Origin: Tritrichomonas foetus
Lineage: Eukaryota > Parabasalia > Tritrichomonadida > Tritrichomonadidae
DNA: 44,889 nucleotides
Reading direction: 5' to 3'
Assembly (NCBI GenBank): GCA_001839685.1
Contig: MLAK01000609.1
Coordinates: 1 to 44,889 of the forward strand
How positions within the stretch are numbered: position 1 is the stretch's first letter; each line of letters begins with the position of its first letter. The position numbers and the translations under genes are program-made. The notes beneath the pieces were generated by a model. It made no database searches. It saw only the letters and a list, made by a program, of their open reading frames with translations, and was not told where the DNA came from. This document shows, one piece after another, positions 9,355 to 19,305 of this stretch.

Positions 9355-10428
9355 TTAAAAATTATCAAATTTATATTGAGGATTGATAGGACTTCTTGAT
9401 GCTGGTCGATTCATTCTCCTTGGGGTCAGAATTGATCGAGATGAAAGTGAAGATTTTAGTGCTTTAGAATAAGAAATAGAGTTCGATGAAACATTTCTCT
9501 TCAACGATGTCTTTGAAATAATTCGATGTTCTGTCTGTAGATCAACTCTTGATCTTATATTAGAGGAATTACTTTTCTTGATATTTGCCGAAAAAATCGG
9601 GTTTAAAAGGAGTTCATTAGCAGATGGCCTTTTTTCAGGGTCTGTTTTGAGCATTGAACGAATTAAATCAGCGATTTCTTTATTTGTTGAGTTTGCAATG
9701 TAGTAATCACATTCAAGAATAGCAGTATTAATTGCTGACTTCCTCTGAGTATCCCAAGGAATTGTTCCATAAGCCATGTAATATAAAGTTACACCTAAAC
9801 TCCAAATATCAGCTTTAAAAGGATCATGTTGTAGTTTCTTTATAATCTCAGGTGCTTTATAAAATGGTGATCCACCAAATGTTCTTAAAGCATTATTATT
9901 ATCTTGAATTTGTAGGTTTAATCCAAAATCTGCAATAAGGGGCCTGCTGAATTGATCTAATAATATATTTTCTGGTTTTATATCTCTATGTGCGATATTT
10001 CTACTATGCATGAAATTAATCGCTTCAAGAATTTGTCTAAAGTATGAAATAACAACTGGGGTTGAAAGCCCTTGATTTATTGGTGTTTTCTCCTTCAATG
10101 TTCCATTTTGACAAAATTGAAGAATTAAAAACTTATAATCATCTTCTTCAAAGAAATCATAGAGTTTTATGATATTTGGATGATTTAACTTTTTCAATGA
10201 TTCGATTTCTGCAGATGCAAGGTTGAGTCCATTAGATCTTTTTTCATGTGCCAAATGAATAACTTTTGCTGCAAAAATGTGATCATTAGATTCTTTGATC
10301 ACTTTGAAAACAACAGAAAAGCCGCCTTTCCCGATGAGTTGTGTAAATCGATAACCATTTTTAGTAAAAGGAAGTGAATCAATGATAGTTTGATTTTCTA
10401 TATCAACATTTATAGAAGGATCTTGCAT
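9355..10428 (-). CDS. Serine/threonine protein kinase, CAMK/NEK-like
   Basis: About 357 residues with an N-terminal kinase domain and a basic, Ser-rich tail. All catalytic elements are present: glycine loop GKGGFSVV (about 33-40), Lys in AAKVI, Glu in AEIESL, HRDIKPEN (147-154), DFG (167-169) and APE (192-194), ending with DPEKRPSA. It should be active. The domain resembles CAMK-type or related kinases abundant in trichomonads; no specific orthologue can be named. The tail from about residue 280 is low-complexity with many Ser and Arg residues, possibly autophosphorylated. An upstream ATG at 10464 would add 12 hydrophobic residues; the ATG at 10428 (MQDPS) is preferred, preceded by TCATAATAAA. 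Confidence 0.85.
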   Translation of the reverse strand: MQDPSINVDIENQTIIDSLPFTKNGYRFTQLIGKGGFSVVFKVIKESNDHIFAAKVIHLAHEKRSNGLNLASAEIESLKKLNHPNIIKLYDFFEEDDYKFLILQFCQNGTLKEKTPINQGLSTPVVISYFRQILEAINFMHSRNIAHRDIKPENILLDQFSRPLIADFGLNLQIQDNNNALRTFGGSPFYKAPEIIKKLQHDPFKADIWSLGVTLYYMAYGTIPWDTQRKSAINTAILECDYYIANSTNKEIADLIRSMLKTDPEKRPSANELLLNPIFSANIKKSNSSNIRSRVDLQTEHRIISKTSLKRNVSSNSISYSKALKSSLSSRSILTPRRMNRPASRSPINPQYKFDNF

Positions 10429-12293
10429 TTTATTATGAATTATATAAATTATTACCCCCATCAATTTTTGAATATAGTTTAGAAATGATTTGAATTGAAT
10501 TCAATATTGGAAATCTGGATTATTTCGTCCTCTGAATTTTCGGAAGATCGCTAAATGAGATGGAGCTTTTTGTAAATGTATGATTTATATTTTTGAATAG
10601 GAATATAATTTCATTTCTTTGGACTAATCAATCTATCAGAAAAAATAATTATATTTTCTGTTAGTTTGAGATATGCCGCAAATTTTTTTTTAAATATGAA
10701 AATATTTGAGTCTATGAAATCTTGAAAATCGACAGATTTCCTTCATTCCGCGGTAATATTATGAAATCTCGATCTACTGTGAAGCTGATCTTATATCCAT
10801 TTAGAATTTTGGTTTAAACCCACTGCCATAAATAGCAACTATTTTTGGTAACCTAAAATACTTTTTTCTTTTTTTAGTTTTGACGATCCACATTATTTTT
10901 CTGTGTCACATCAATTATTTCAACTAATTTCGCATCAGAGCGCTTCGAAAAATATTATCAAATTATATGAAAGAAAAATCGAATATCTATTTCATTAAAA
11001 CCCGATGATATTTATCATTAGTTCTAATTATTTCGTCTAGCAAATGATTCTGAAATACAATAAAATATATAAAAATTCGTTGATAGATTCTGAACTTGTT
11101 TTGATCCTGGATATTAGTTTATGTGAAGTGGAAGTAATAAATCACAAATCTTAATGAGCCATCATTGGAAGGAGAAAATACAAAAATAATAAATTATTCT
11201 GTATTAGAAAATTCTCTTTGAAAAAATCATTTCATATACATATTAAATGAATTAAAAAAGTTATTAACTGTCCTTTATCAAATATGAAGCAACAACTTCT
11301 TCATTTAAAAAATCGATCAATTTAAAAATGAGTAAAAAATTGGAAAAGAATGAAATAAAATAGAATATTCATTCATTTTTGTGACTATAAAATAATGTCA
11401 AATAAATTAACCCAAATTTATTTCAATTAAATGATAGATCGATTTTTTATAATGATTTTTAGGCTGTAAGGCGAAAAACTATAGTTCAGTCTTTGCACTT
11501 CCAATTCAAAATAAGAAATCTACGCTCCCTTGTAATAACGATGAAAAACGGGGAATACCCAATTATATTATGGATATTATGAAAAAAGTATTGTCTCTAG
11601 AGAGCCTCACATTGATGATATAATTTCTTCTTTTATTCGAGTTTCCGTCATTAATATAAGTAAGAAGCGAGTTAGTTGGTTGAATGGTTACTTATGCATT
11701 GAAAAAGTGGAAGGCAGAGTTGAATTGACATTTTGTGATAATTAGGTACGTACTCGCATCGTTAAAAGTTCGAATGATATCAAGGTAAGCAACACTGTGA
11801 AATTGAATAATAGGAGATTGTGATGTGATCATGAGAAGATACAATCTGGATTCCATCAAAGATACTTTGTAAAAAAAATTTTAAAAATAAATATTTTAAT
11901 TATAAAAAAGAATTCTATCAAAATAAATATCCTCAATTGAAATTCACAAATATGCTGACCTGGTCGACGATTGATTAAATTATTCAATGATTTTCAATAC
12001 ATTGAAAAATTTTGTAAGTATTTTGATAAGTTTGTATCTGAATTAGTAACTTTTCCCAACAGTCTTTCCTTTAACAATCAAGACAAAGCGCGAGGATGTG
12101 ATCATTGCAGATAATCTATTGAATAAAATGTCCTAACTGCTCCTATGAATTTTTCATATTGCTATCAAATAATTCAAATTGTAATTGAATAATCCTATTT
12201 TTTAAATATTATGCAGTAAAACCCTTTGTTTTGGTCCAATTCAATAAATGATCTCATTCAAATTTTCTAATAATCTATAGAATATTTTCAATT
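10429..12293. other. Long intergenic region with decayed coding remnant
   Basis: This 1.9-kb spacer separates divergent genes. Most is AT-rich with no signal. The part from about 11450 to 11870 is visibly less AT-rich and contains the broken coding remnant described separately. No tRNA or other RNA gene is supported; a tRNA-like segment near 11670 was examined and rejected. Confidence 0.5.
11453..11745 (+). pseudogene. Broken coding remnant of unknown family
   Basis: An ATG at 11453 opens 56 codons (MILGCKAKNYSSVFAL...) ending at a TAA at 11621. The register one base back (-1) from about 11590 then reads IVSREPHIDDIISSFIRVSV and continues through KKRVSWLNGYLCIEKVEGRV to a TAG at 11743. After that stop the same frame stays open for another 23 codons, to a TGA at 11821. 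Amino-acid composition is protein-like and local base composition is closer to genes than to the flanking spacer. I read it as a decayed gene fragment with at least one frameshift and two stops. I do not recognise the family, and a chance pair of open frames is not excluded. Confidence 0.35.
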
Positions 12294-13334
12294 ATGTCTT
12301 TTTATCTTTTTCAATTCATTATCTCACTTTTTTACCAAAAAGCACCAAAAAAATTACTACAAAAAAACCAAATGCCGCTCTATACTGAGTGTCCTCACAA
12401 TGACCCCAAATTACACAACCAAAAGGAATTATCATATTTGTCAGATCAAGAATTCATGGATCTTTTTGAGCCAATCCATCCATCATTACCAATGCGCCTA
12501 TATCGTCTCATGTGCTTCATTCTCTTTTTGGGACCAATCAAGATGATCCTTTGTGGCTTCTTCTTCCTCTTTTTCTTCATTATTGTTTCCATCCTTCCAA
12601 TTTTCAGACGATTCTTCAAAACAACTCGAGATTTCAAGACTTGGGCCTTTTACGTCTGTCGTCCTATTGTCCGATTGGCACTTTTCTTCCTTGGAATTGT
12701 CAAAATCAACATCAAAGGAAATATCCATGAATATGCACGAACTATTGTCGCTAACCACCTTTCCTTAGTTGAAGCTCTTCTCCTATTGGATCAGTTCCCT
12801 GTCTCGTATTTGGCCGCGGCTTGGCTTGAAACCAATACATTTGTGAAGCAAACCGCCAAAGTGTTTGATGTCGTTTTTGTTGACAGAGCCAAAAGGTCAA
12901 ACATCACACAGCATCTTATCGATATTGCCAACGATCCAATGCTATTGCCTGTTGTTGTCTTTCCTGAAGGAAAAGTGACAAATGGTGATGCCCTTGTTGG
13001 TTTCAGAAGTGGTGCCTACATTTCCGAAACATTGGTTCAGCCAGTCGCTATTCGATACAGAATGTGGTTCACACCAAGACCAATGGCAACCGTTGCTTGG
13101 AACGAATGGAACTTCAAGTACTACGTCTATCAATGGTTCACAATTCCATTCATAACAGTTGATATTGACTGTCTTGAACCGATTTCCTGGAAAGGATCAA
13201 ACAAATCTCCACAAGAAAAAGCTGTCGAATCTGAACTACAAATCGCTAACGCACTTGGTACACTTGCTTGCTGCAGAACTAACAAAGATATTGTTAAAAT
13301 CTCAAGTGCTTTCTTGAAAGATAAAACGGACTGA
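12294..13334 (+). CDS. LPCAT/GPAT4-like membrane acyltransferase
   Basis: The protein has 346 residues and belongs to the PlsC/LPLAT family, close to LPCAT1/2 and GPAT3/4-type enzymes that acylate lysophospholipids or glycerol-3-phosphate at the ER. A long hydrophobic segment lies at about 73-105 and another at 127-138. Motif I reads NHLSLVE (154-160), so the usual HX4D aspartate is a glutamate. Motif III is FPEGKVTNG (223-231), matching FPEGTCTNG of LPCATs, followed by GFRSGAY and QPVAIRY. The start is ambiguous: ATG 12294 is preceded by TTTTCAATT; the second in-frame ATG at 12372 (MPLYTECP) lies 44 bp after a TCACTT. The first 26 residues are hydrophobic but may be leader. Substrate cannot be inferred. 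Confidence 0.8.
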   Translation: MSFYLFQFIISLFYQKAPKKLLQKNQMPLYTECPHNDPKLHNQKELSYLSDQEFMDLFEPIHPSLPMRLYRLMCFILFLGPIKMILCGFFFLFFFIIVSILPIFRRFFKTTRDFKTWAFYVCRPIVRLALFFLGIVKINIKGNIHEYARTIVANHLSLVEALLLLDQFPVSYLAAAWLETNTFVKQTAKVFDVVFVDRAKRSNITQHLIDIANDPMLLPVVVFPEGKVTNGDALVGFRSGAYISETLVQPVAIRYRMWFTPRPMATVAWNEWNFKYYVYQWFTIPFITVDIDCLEPISWKGSNKSPQEKAVESELQIANALGTLACCRTNKDIVKISSAFLKDKTD

Positions 13335-13916
13335 GATTTGCCCAAAAAAGAAAATTTATTTATTAATTAATAAAATACTGTCATTGCACGCCGAATTTGT
13401 AAAAAAAATGTTTCCTAATTTTGTCTTATTAGTATGTTTCATCGTAAATAAAGAACTGAAAAATTTCGGGAATACATTCAACTGATTATGTTATTGCATA
13501 TATGAATAGAAGTGAGAAAAGTGAATTCACTCAACTGATTTGATGAAAATGGTTGAGCAGAAAAGTGAAGTTTTTGATTTCCTTGTGTAATTAAACGATA
13601 CAATAATAATAAATGTAGTTGTTTCATCCATTGAGATCATATGAGATAAAGATACCATTTGTACATTTTATCTACATATTGGCCTACCAAACTAATATCT
13701 GTATTTTGGGTGGATACTTGATTGAGATTATTGTGGTGTAATTTATTAAAATGAATATTCTTTCAATCAGCTATAAAATCGAACAAATAGAATATGAAGT
13801 ACTTCACTTTTACATTAATTTTGGTGATACATCTTAAAATTGTGTGTGACGGAAAAAGCGAAATTTTTCCCAAAAATCTCGTTAAGAAAATTATTTTAGA
13901 AAATTGGATAGTTGAA
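13335..13916. other. Intergenic region, nothing recognised
   Basis: AT-rich spacer between the acyltransferase and the DUF4200 protein. The last 120 bases are in frame with the downstream gene and may encode an N-terminal extension (see that gene). No repeat or RNA gene is seen. Confidence 0.5.
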
Positions 13917-14876
13917 ATGCAAAGAGTTTTAGCTCGAAGGTTGTTAGGTCTTGTACCAGAAAACAAAACTGGATTAGAAAGATTGATAGATAAGAAACGT
14001 AATTCCTATGAACTTCAAGTCGACCTAGACCAAAAAAAGCAACAGCATGCAATTAAAATGGCTCAATTTAAAGCCAAAGCTGAAGAATTAGAAAGGAAAA
14101 ACCTAGAAAATCAAGAAGAAGTTGTTTCAAAAGACCAATATGTATGCGATAATTGGAATAAAAGACAAAGAGAAGAAGAAAGATTAATGTCAGAAGAAAA
14201 ACTATTACAAACTAAACAACAAGAGCTTGCACATTTAGTTGAAGAGCATAATAAACTAATGGAGCAAAAAGGGGAAATAGAAGAACAGTTAAAAGCATCA
14301 CTCCCATATAAAGATTACTTAGATTCAGTATTTGAAGCTGCTCCTGAAATGGTTAGTAATGGAAATATTAATGAAGTTCAAGGAATTGTTATGAAATACA
14401 AAACTTTAACAGAATGGAGGGGAACTTTACAAGTTCGTTTGATGCGTTCAAAACAAGAACTTACCAAACTCAGAGATGCATTAAGTATGTATGATGAATC
14501 ATCCACCAATGCATGCGTCGAAATTGATTATCAAATTAAAATTATTGCGCAAGCTGAGGATGATTCATTTAAAGATTTTGGAAGACAAAGGCATCAACTC
14601 GAAACTCAAGCAAATCAAAATCGAGCCAAAGCTGGAGAAGCTGCTATCATTCGCTTAGCTATTGATAATATGTATCAGAAAGTTAAAAAAGGATTACTCA
14701 GCAAGTTCCGAAGGAGAGATGCAGAAGTTTTTAAGCTCATAGATAAGTTCAATTTTATTAAAAATCAAATATGGGATATGGTAGAAATTGAAGCTCAAAT
14801 GAATACAATGGCTCAGCCAACTAAAACTGTAACCAGAACAACAACACCGACAATCAAAAAAGTATTAACCAAATGA
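13917..14876 (+). CDS. DUF4200 coiled-coil protein, CCDC42/CFAP73-like
   Basis: About 319 residues, nearly all coiled coil. The N-terminal pattern (LERLIDKKRNSYELQVDLDQKKQQ, then FKAKAEELERKNLENQE and an RQREEERL helix) fits the DUF4200 family, which includes CCDC42 and CFAP73 (MIA2), proteins of the axoneme and basal body that help regulate inner-arm dynein. A flagellar role suits a flagellated organism. The open frame also has an ATG at 13794, adding 41 residues that start like a signal peptide (MKYFTFTLILVIHLKIVC). Secretion does not fit this family, so I prefer MQRVLARR at 13917, but the upstream start is possible. The C-terminus is Thr-rich and basic. Confidence 0.75.
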   Translation: MQRVLARRLLGLVPENKTGLERLIDKKRNSYELQVDLDQKKQQHAIKMAQFKAKAEELERKNLENQEEVVSKDQYVCDNWNKRQREEERLMSEEKLLQTKQQELAHLVEEHNKLMEQKGEIEEQLKASLPYKDYLDSVFEAAPEMVSNGNINEVQGIVMKYKTLTEWRGTLQVRLMRSKQELTKLRDALSMYDESSTNACVEIDYQIKIIAQAEDDSFKDFGRQRHQLETQANQNRAKAGEAAIIRLAIDNMYQKVKKGLLSKFRRRDAEVFKLIDKFNFIKNQIWDMVEIEAQMNTMAQPTKTVTRTTTPTIKKVLTK

Positions 14877-15434
14877 TCTAATAAATGTTATATAATACAC
14901 AATATTATTTTTCGAATTTTTAATTATTTCTTTACTGTTCTTTTGATTTAACACTCGATTCAACAAAATATTAATGCATTGTGACCATTCACAAAAAAGA
15001 ATCAGCTTTTTGATGAAGTAGATTTATAATCACAATGAAACCATAAGCACCATCAATAAAAAACAATTACAAAGAGGTTGATATAACTATAATGGTAGAA
15101 TTATGAATACACTTTTTATTTTGAAGATTGAAAGAAAGTCATTGCAAACTTTCCAATACTTATATTTACTTTCCAATACTTATATTTACTTTCCAATACT
15201 TATATTTACTTTCCAATACTTATATTTACTTTCCAATACTTATATTTACTTTCCAATACTTATATTTACTTTCCAATACTTATATTTACTTTCCAATACT
15301 TATATTTACTTTCCAATACTTATATTTACTTTCCAATACTCATATTTGCTTTCCAAAATCAGATAAGTTTAGGATTTTTCAAAACTATTCCTTTGACGAA
15401 AAGAAATCGTAAAAATAAAAAAATACAACATTAT
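14877..15434. other. Convergent intergenic region with minisatellite
   Basis: The spacer between the stop codons of the DUF4200 gene (+) and ALG5 (-). It contains the 20-bp tandem repeat listed separately. The open frames seen across it come only from that repeat and are not genes. Confidence 0.7.
15151..15356. repeat. 20-bp minisatellite, about 10 copies
   Basis: The unit TTCCAATACTTATATTTACT is repeated nine times without a single change from 15151 to 15330. A tenth copy (15331-15350) has two substitutions, and a partial TTCCAA follows. The exactness of nine copies indicates recent expansion or ongoing homogenisation. Because 20 is not a multiple of three and the unit contains no forward-strand stop, every forward frame is open, with a 20-residue protein period. 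Confidence 0.97.
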
Positions 15435-16436
15435 TTAGTTACCTGCTTCAGGATCTTCCTTCACACTCATTTTTGCTCTGACTGTCCATAGCCCTGTTCT
15501 GTGGAAGACAGCAATCTGCATCAAATCGATTGCCATTTTGATCATTGCAGTTACCTTCATTTTCGATCCCTCAATTTCATTCCATTCAACTGGCACTTCT
15601 ATGATGTCCATTTTTCGCTTTCTGCCAATGACCAGCAATTCTGGATCGAAGCACCACCTCTGAATGTGCTGGTTCGGGAAGAGCCACTTGGAAGCCTCTC
15701 TCGAGAAGAGCTTAAAGCCGCACTGCGTGTCCTGGACTCCCCTGACTCCGCTGATCAGCACCAAAGTATGAAAGCCGAGGCCTAGAAGCTTTCTAACGAA
15801 TGTCCGCTGGGCTTTGGATGCTTCCTCAATATGCGCACGACTACCTACAACGATACATTCAGAATTTCTCGACTGCAGCATTCTTTTTTCCAATTCTCCA
15901 AATTCATCAATTTTTGTGGCTCCGTCAGCATCAACCATTAGGATCATCTTGCCGCGGGAGTGGAGGCAGCCTGCTTGGATGGCTGCACCTTTACCCATAT
16001 TGACCGGCTGACGTAATAATCTGATTTCTGGATGTTGATCTGCATAATCAAGAGCGACACGAGTTGTTCCATCCTTTGAACCGTCGTCAACAATAATGAT
16101 TTCGTATGTGAAATTGGGGTCTTCACTTTTTCTCCTTTGAAGATATTCGAGAGTTTCATTTAGCATTGTTGGAAGCCGCTTTTCTTCGTTGTAGGCTGGA
16201 ACGACAAAAGAAACGTAAACGGACGCGTCATCGAAAACTGTTGGATATAATTCAGGCGGATCGGAAGGCTCGACGTAGTAGGTGAGTTTGCGTGGATCGG
16301 ATGATGGAAGAAGCGTTCTGTCGAATAATGTTTCATCGCTGACAAATGACGAGCAAATAGCATAGATAAGAATGAAGAAGGAAGCCACTAATAAGAGATT
16401 ACCGATGAGCTCTGCAAGTGGTGCAACTTCAAACAT
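15435..16436 (-). CDS. ALG5: Dolichyl-phosphate beta-glucosyltransferase
   Basis: The protein has 333 residues and matches ALG5, the ER enzyme that transfers glucose from UDP-glucose to dolichyl phosphate, making the glucose donor for N-glycan precursors. An N-terminal membrane anchor (about 8-30) is followed by a GT2 domain: VVPAYNEE (79-86), IIVDDGS (114-120), a metal-binding DAD in MVDADGA (168-174), VGSRAH, then the family-typical [12 protein letters not shown] and RWCFDPELL, and [13 protein letters not shown]. Length and domain order equal yeast and human ALG5. It is notable because parabasalids have shortened N-glycan precursors, and glucose addition was long thought to be missing in trichomonads (recalled, not checked). 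Confidence 0.93.
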   Translation of the reverse strand: MFEVAPLAELIGNLLLVASFFILIYAICSSFVSDETLFDRTLLPSSDPRKLTYYVEPSDPPELYPTVFDDASVYVSFVVPAYNEEKRLPTMLNETLEYLQRRKSEDPNFTYEIIIVDDGSKDGTTRVALDYADQHPEIRLLRQPVNMGKGAAIQAGCLHSRGKMILMVDADGATKIDEFGELEKRMLQSRNSECIVVGSRAHIEEASKAQRTFVRKLLGLGFHTLVLISGVRGVQDTQCGFKLFSREASKWLFPNQHIQRWCFDPELLVIGRKRKMDIIEVPVEWNEIEGSKMKVTAMIKMAIDLMQIAVFHRTGLWTVRAKMSVKEDPEAGN

Positions 16437-16770
16437 TTTGGATATGTAAATTATTTGGCCAAATAAATATTGAAAATAGAGAAAATATGATATTTTTCAA
16501 TATTGAATATATTTCTTTGATTGATCACCAATTTATCTCGCTAAATAATGTGTTAATTTTTGTAAGAGATATATGATATTGTTAAATAACTAATAAATAA
16601 ATGAATACTAACTTCGTAATATTATTTTATCAATAATTAATGGAGTTATGGCCATTTATGTCTTCATGATAGGTAGATCATTGAATATGTGGCATAGAAT
16701 TTCAAAAACATTCTATTCAATAGTTTATATCATTTATCAAACTTTTTGATAAACATGACATTTGCCATCA
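16437..16770. other. Divergent promoter region
   Basis: About 330 bp between the starts of ALG5 (-) and the large helical protein (+). It must contain both promoters, but I see no clear initiator on either side. No coding or RNA feature is supported. Confidence 0.5.
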
Positions 16771-18888
16771 ATGCAAGACGATGTGATATTTCGACCCGAG
16801 CAGTTTTTCCATACGTTTGAAGAAGGCTTAAAAATGCCCCTCGACAAGATAAAATCGCATTATGAAAATTTATCCAATATATCGAATTTTAATGGATTTC
16901 AGATTTGGCTCAAAAATGAAAAAGAATTCTCAAATTTAATATTCCAAAATATGCGTACAGCTAGACAGTGCTTATTATTGCATCTTTCACAATTACCAGA
17001 AGCAGATTTTTTTGCGGCACCTCCATCTGATGATGTTTTAGGTTTTGCTCTTAAAGAACCAGACAAACCTAATTCAATCTCTGAATGGACAGTTCTTCAG
17101 AGAATGATTAATTTACTCATGGAAAATCCAGACTATTTTGCTGAACTCATTCATGATTATTTTGAAACTGATTTATCATATTTGACAAGTTTTGGATGGT
17201 CAACATTTCCTGCATTTTTTAGTTTTTTTGTAACAGATCAACATTGTAATGAAGCTTCTTATTTAATTAAAAAATTCATGAATTTTGAATCAAATATTAA
17301 CAAAATAATTTTATCAAATATGCTCAGTTCATTTTTTATGTGCTCTTTCATTTTCACTTCAGCTTTGTGGTCAAAACTTTATTCAAATATCACACAAGAA
17401 AACACTTTAACCAATTTAGGATTTATGAAACTTTTAATTAATTGCATATCAAGCACTTCTCACCTTTTAAGCAAAAATCACAAAGAATTAATTCAAATAT
17501 ATTTTCAAAAATCACCTGCTGAATGCATGAATTTCTTATTGAATGATTTTTTAGCAGTTTCTTTTGACATTTATTTTAAAAGAAATGAATTATCTTTCCA
17601 AATTAAGTTACAAACCCAGATTTTACATTGTTTTCATAATTTTGGGAAAGATTCTCCTTCTTTACTTCGCGATAAATTAATTTCGTCATTTATATCAACT
17701 TTAAACGATTCTTCAAATCTCGGTGTTCCAAAAATGCCAACAATAAATGAACTTCGAAAGTTTCCTGTAATTATTTCATATCATGACGTTGTAGTTTTAT
17801 GTGAAATTATAAATATTAAAGACACCTCATCTTTTTTTGGATGTAAAACAGAAAGGATAATTCAACATAAAAGTAAATATTTAACAAAAGGTTATGAACC
17901 ATTTTCTTTCGATCGAATTTTAGGTGTAATTCCAAAAGACTCTGTTTTAGAAACCCAACCACCAAGCTTATTTAAGAGATGGTTTGTTTTTTGCTCTAAA
18001 ATTCCTGAACCAATAAATTATTTAAAGAAAAAAGAAAAAGAAAAATCGGGTGATGTTGAATTATATAAGTATGTTTATTTAACTGAAATTAGAAAATATG
18101 AACTTGATTATTTAAAATTACGGAATTCATTATACATCCAAACATTAATGAAATCAAATCAAAAACTCCAAAATGCAATGGAGCCATATATTCAATCATA
18201 TTTGTACTTGCATTGTGAAGCACTATGCAAACAATATTTAAAGAAGAAAATCAATAAATCTTTAACATTCGGTAAAATTCCATCTGATAAAATTGGAGCA
18301 TCTATTCACTGTGCTATTAATGAAATTTATAACAAAAGAGAAATAAATAGTATTATTTCATTTCCTTTATATTGTTCAATATTAGATTTATTTGAAATAG
18401 AACCTGATAAAATTTATTTGAAATTAATTTCAGCATTCAAACAAATTATTTCACTTAATAAAAAAATGGTTTTCCAGAAAATTTTACCTTTCAGGAAATG
18501 GAAAAAAATTATTGATAATTTATGCTCAAGATTAGAAAAATCTTTTAGTTTACCACTTGGACAACAATATCATGCTTTATTACAATTTGTATCATCTTTG
18601 AAATTGGTTGATGATATGATGAAGGCCGAAAAAATGGTGATTTCTAAATTTAATTTGTTTTTTGCTTATTCAGTTATTTCTTTAAATAATTCAAATATTC
18701 TTGATTTGTATTTACTGTCTAAAAAAATAACCCGAAAAAATAGAGAAATTACACATGAATGGGATGAACAAATTATCAACATTACACAGATTTTGGATGC
18801 TGGAATGAAATCATTTCTTGGGACTGATAAACACACAATGGCATGCTGTTTTTCTTATCAATTTGCGCCTTTAAATCTTGTTTCGTAA
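16771..18888 (+). CDS. Large helical protein, possible distant RasGAP-like fold
   Basis: About 705 residues, mostly alpha-helical, rich in Leu, Phe, Asn and Lys, without a signal peptide or clear membrane segments. I do not recognise it with confidence. Some blocks (ENPDYFAELI, SYLIKKFMNFE, the stretch around LLRDKLISSFISTL) resemble the helical RasGAP region of GAPVD1-type Rab5 regulators, but no arginine-finger motif (FLR) can be identified and this is only a hint. The middle carries a short Lys/Glu stretch (KKKEKEKSGDVE). The open frame begins at a TTG (16762), and the first ATG, at 16771 (MQDDVIF), is used. A T14/A7 run lies about 75 bp past the stop. Confidence 0.65.
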   Translation: MQDDVIFRPEQFFHTFEEGLKMPLDKIKSHYENLSNISNFNGFQIWLKNEKEFSNLIFQNMRTARQCLLLHLSQLPEADFFAAPPSDDVLGFALKEPDKPNSISEWTVLQRMINLLMENPDYFAELIHDYFETDLSYLTSFGWSTFPAFFSFFVTDQHCNEASYLIKKFMNFESNINKIILSNMLSSFFMCSFIFTSALWSKLYSNITQENTLTNLGFMKLLINCISSTSHLLSKNHKELIQIYFQKSPAECMNFLLNDFLAVSFDIYFKRNELSFQIKLQTQILHCFHNFGKDSPSLLRDKLISSFISTLNDSSNLGVPKMPTINELRKFPVIISYHDVVVLCEIINIKDTSSFFGCKTERIIQHKSKYLTKGYEPFSFDRILGVIPKDSVLETQPPSLFKRWFVFCSKIPEPINYLKKKEKEKSGDVELYKYVYLTEIRKYELDYLKLRNSLYIQTLMKSNQKLQNAMEPYIQSYLYLHCEALCKQYLKKKINKSLTFGKIPSDKIGASIHCAINEIYNKREINSIISFPLYCSILDLFEIEPDKIYLKLISAFKQIISLNKKMVFQKILPFRKWKKIIDNLCSRLEKSFSLPLGQQYHALLQFVSSLKLVDDMMKAEKMVISKFNLFFAYSVISLNNSNILDLYLLSKKITRKNREITHEWDEQIINITQILDAGMKSFLGTDKHTMACCFSYQFAPLNLVS

Positions 18889-19305
18889 TCTATTTTATGA
18901 TCTATCATTTTTATTGTTTTTACGTTTTATCATGAATAAACTATCCCATGGGAAATAAAAGTACTTTTTTTTTTTTTTAAAAAAAGATTATTTTTTACAT
19001 TATTGTTTTATAATAAGTCACTAAATTAACCACTTAAGGAGCCATAGTTATGAAATACCTAAATTATAAAAATGTGATTCATAATATTATTGTTCTTATC
19101 AATTTTGCATTCAAATCACACTTTTGGCTTTTGGAATAAGAACAAAAGATCTTTGAATCCAATAATTATTCTTTTAAAACTAATAAATATTTTTCCTCAA
19201 TCTGGTGAAATGAAATAATGGTCAAATGAAAATTTTTTAACGTCATTTTTATAAGGTGAAATTGATAAAGAAAAATAGCCGTTAAAACTACAAACAAACA
19301 TTTTC
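18889..19305. other. Intergenic region with T/A-run palindrome
   Basis: AT-rich spacer between two plus-strand genes. It contains 14 T followed directly by 7 A at 18965-18985, which could fold into a hairpin or act as a nucleosome-excluding tract. Nothing else is recognised. Confidence 0.55.

Noticed and set aside
11665..11775. Possible tRNA: GCGAGT pairing with ACTCGC, and a GTTCGAAT resembling a B box.
   Set aside because: The B-box-like sequence lies after, not before, the 3' pairing strand, and no D, anticodon or T stem can be drawn. The segment reads better as broken coding sequence.
13794..13916. Signal peptide on the DUF4200 protein.
   Set aside because: The family is cytoplasmic/axonemal and the downstream ATG gives the normal N-terminus; the upstream residues are probably leader sequence.
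15103..15412. Two open frames of 87 and 94 codons across the minisatellite.
   Set aside because: They exist only because the 20-bp unit lacks stops; the peptides are pure repeat.
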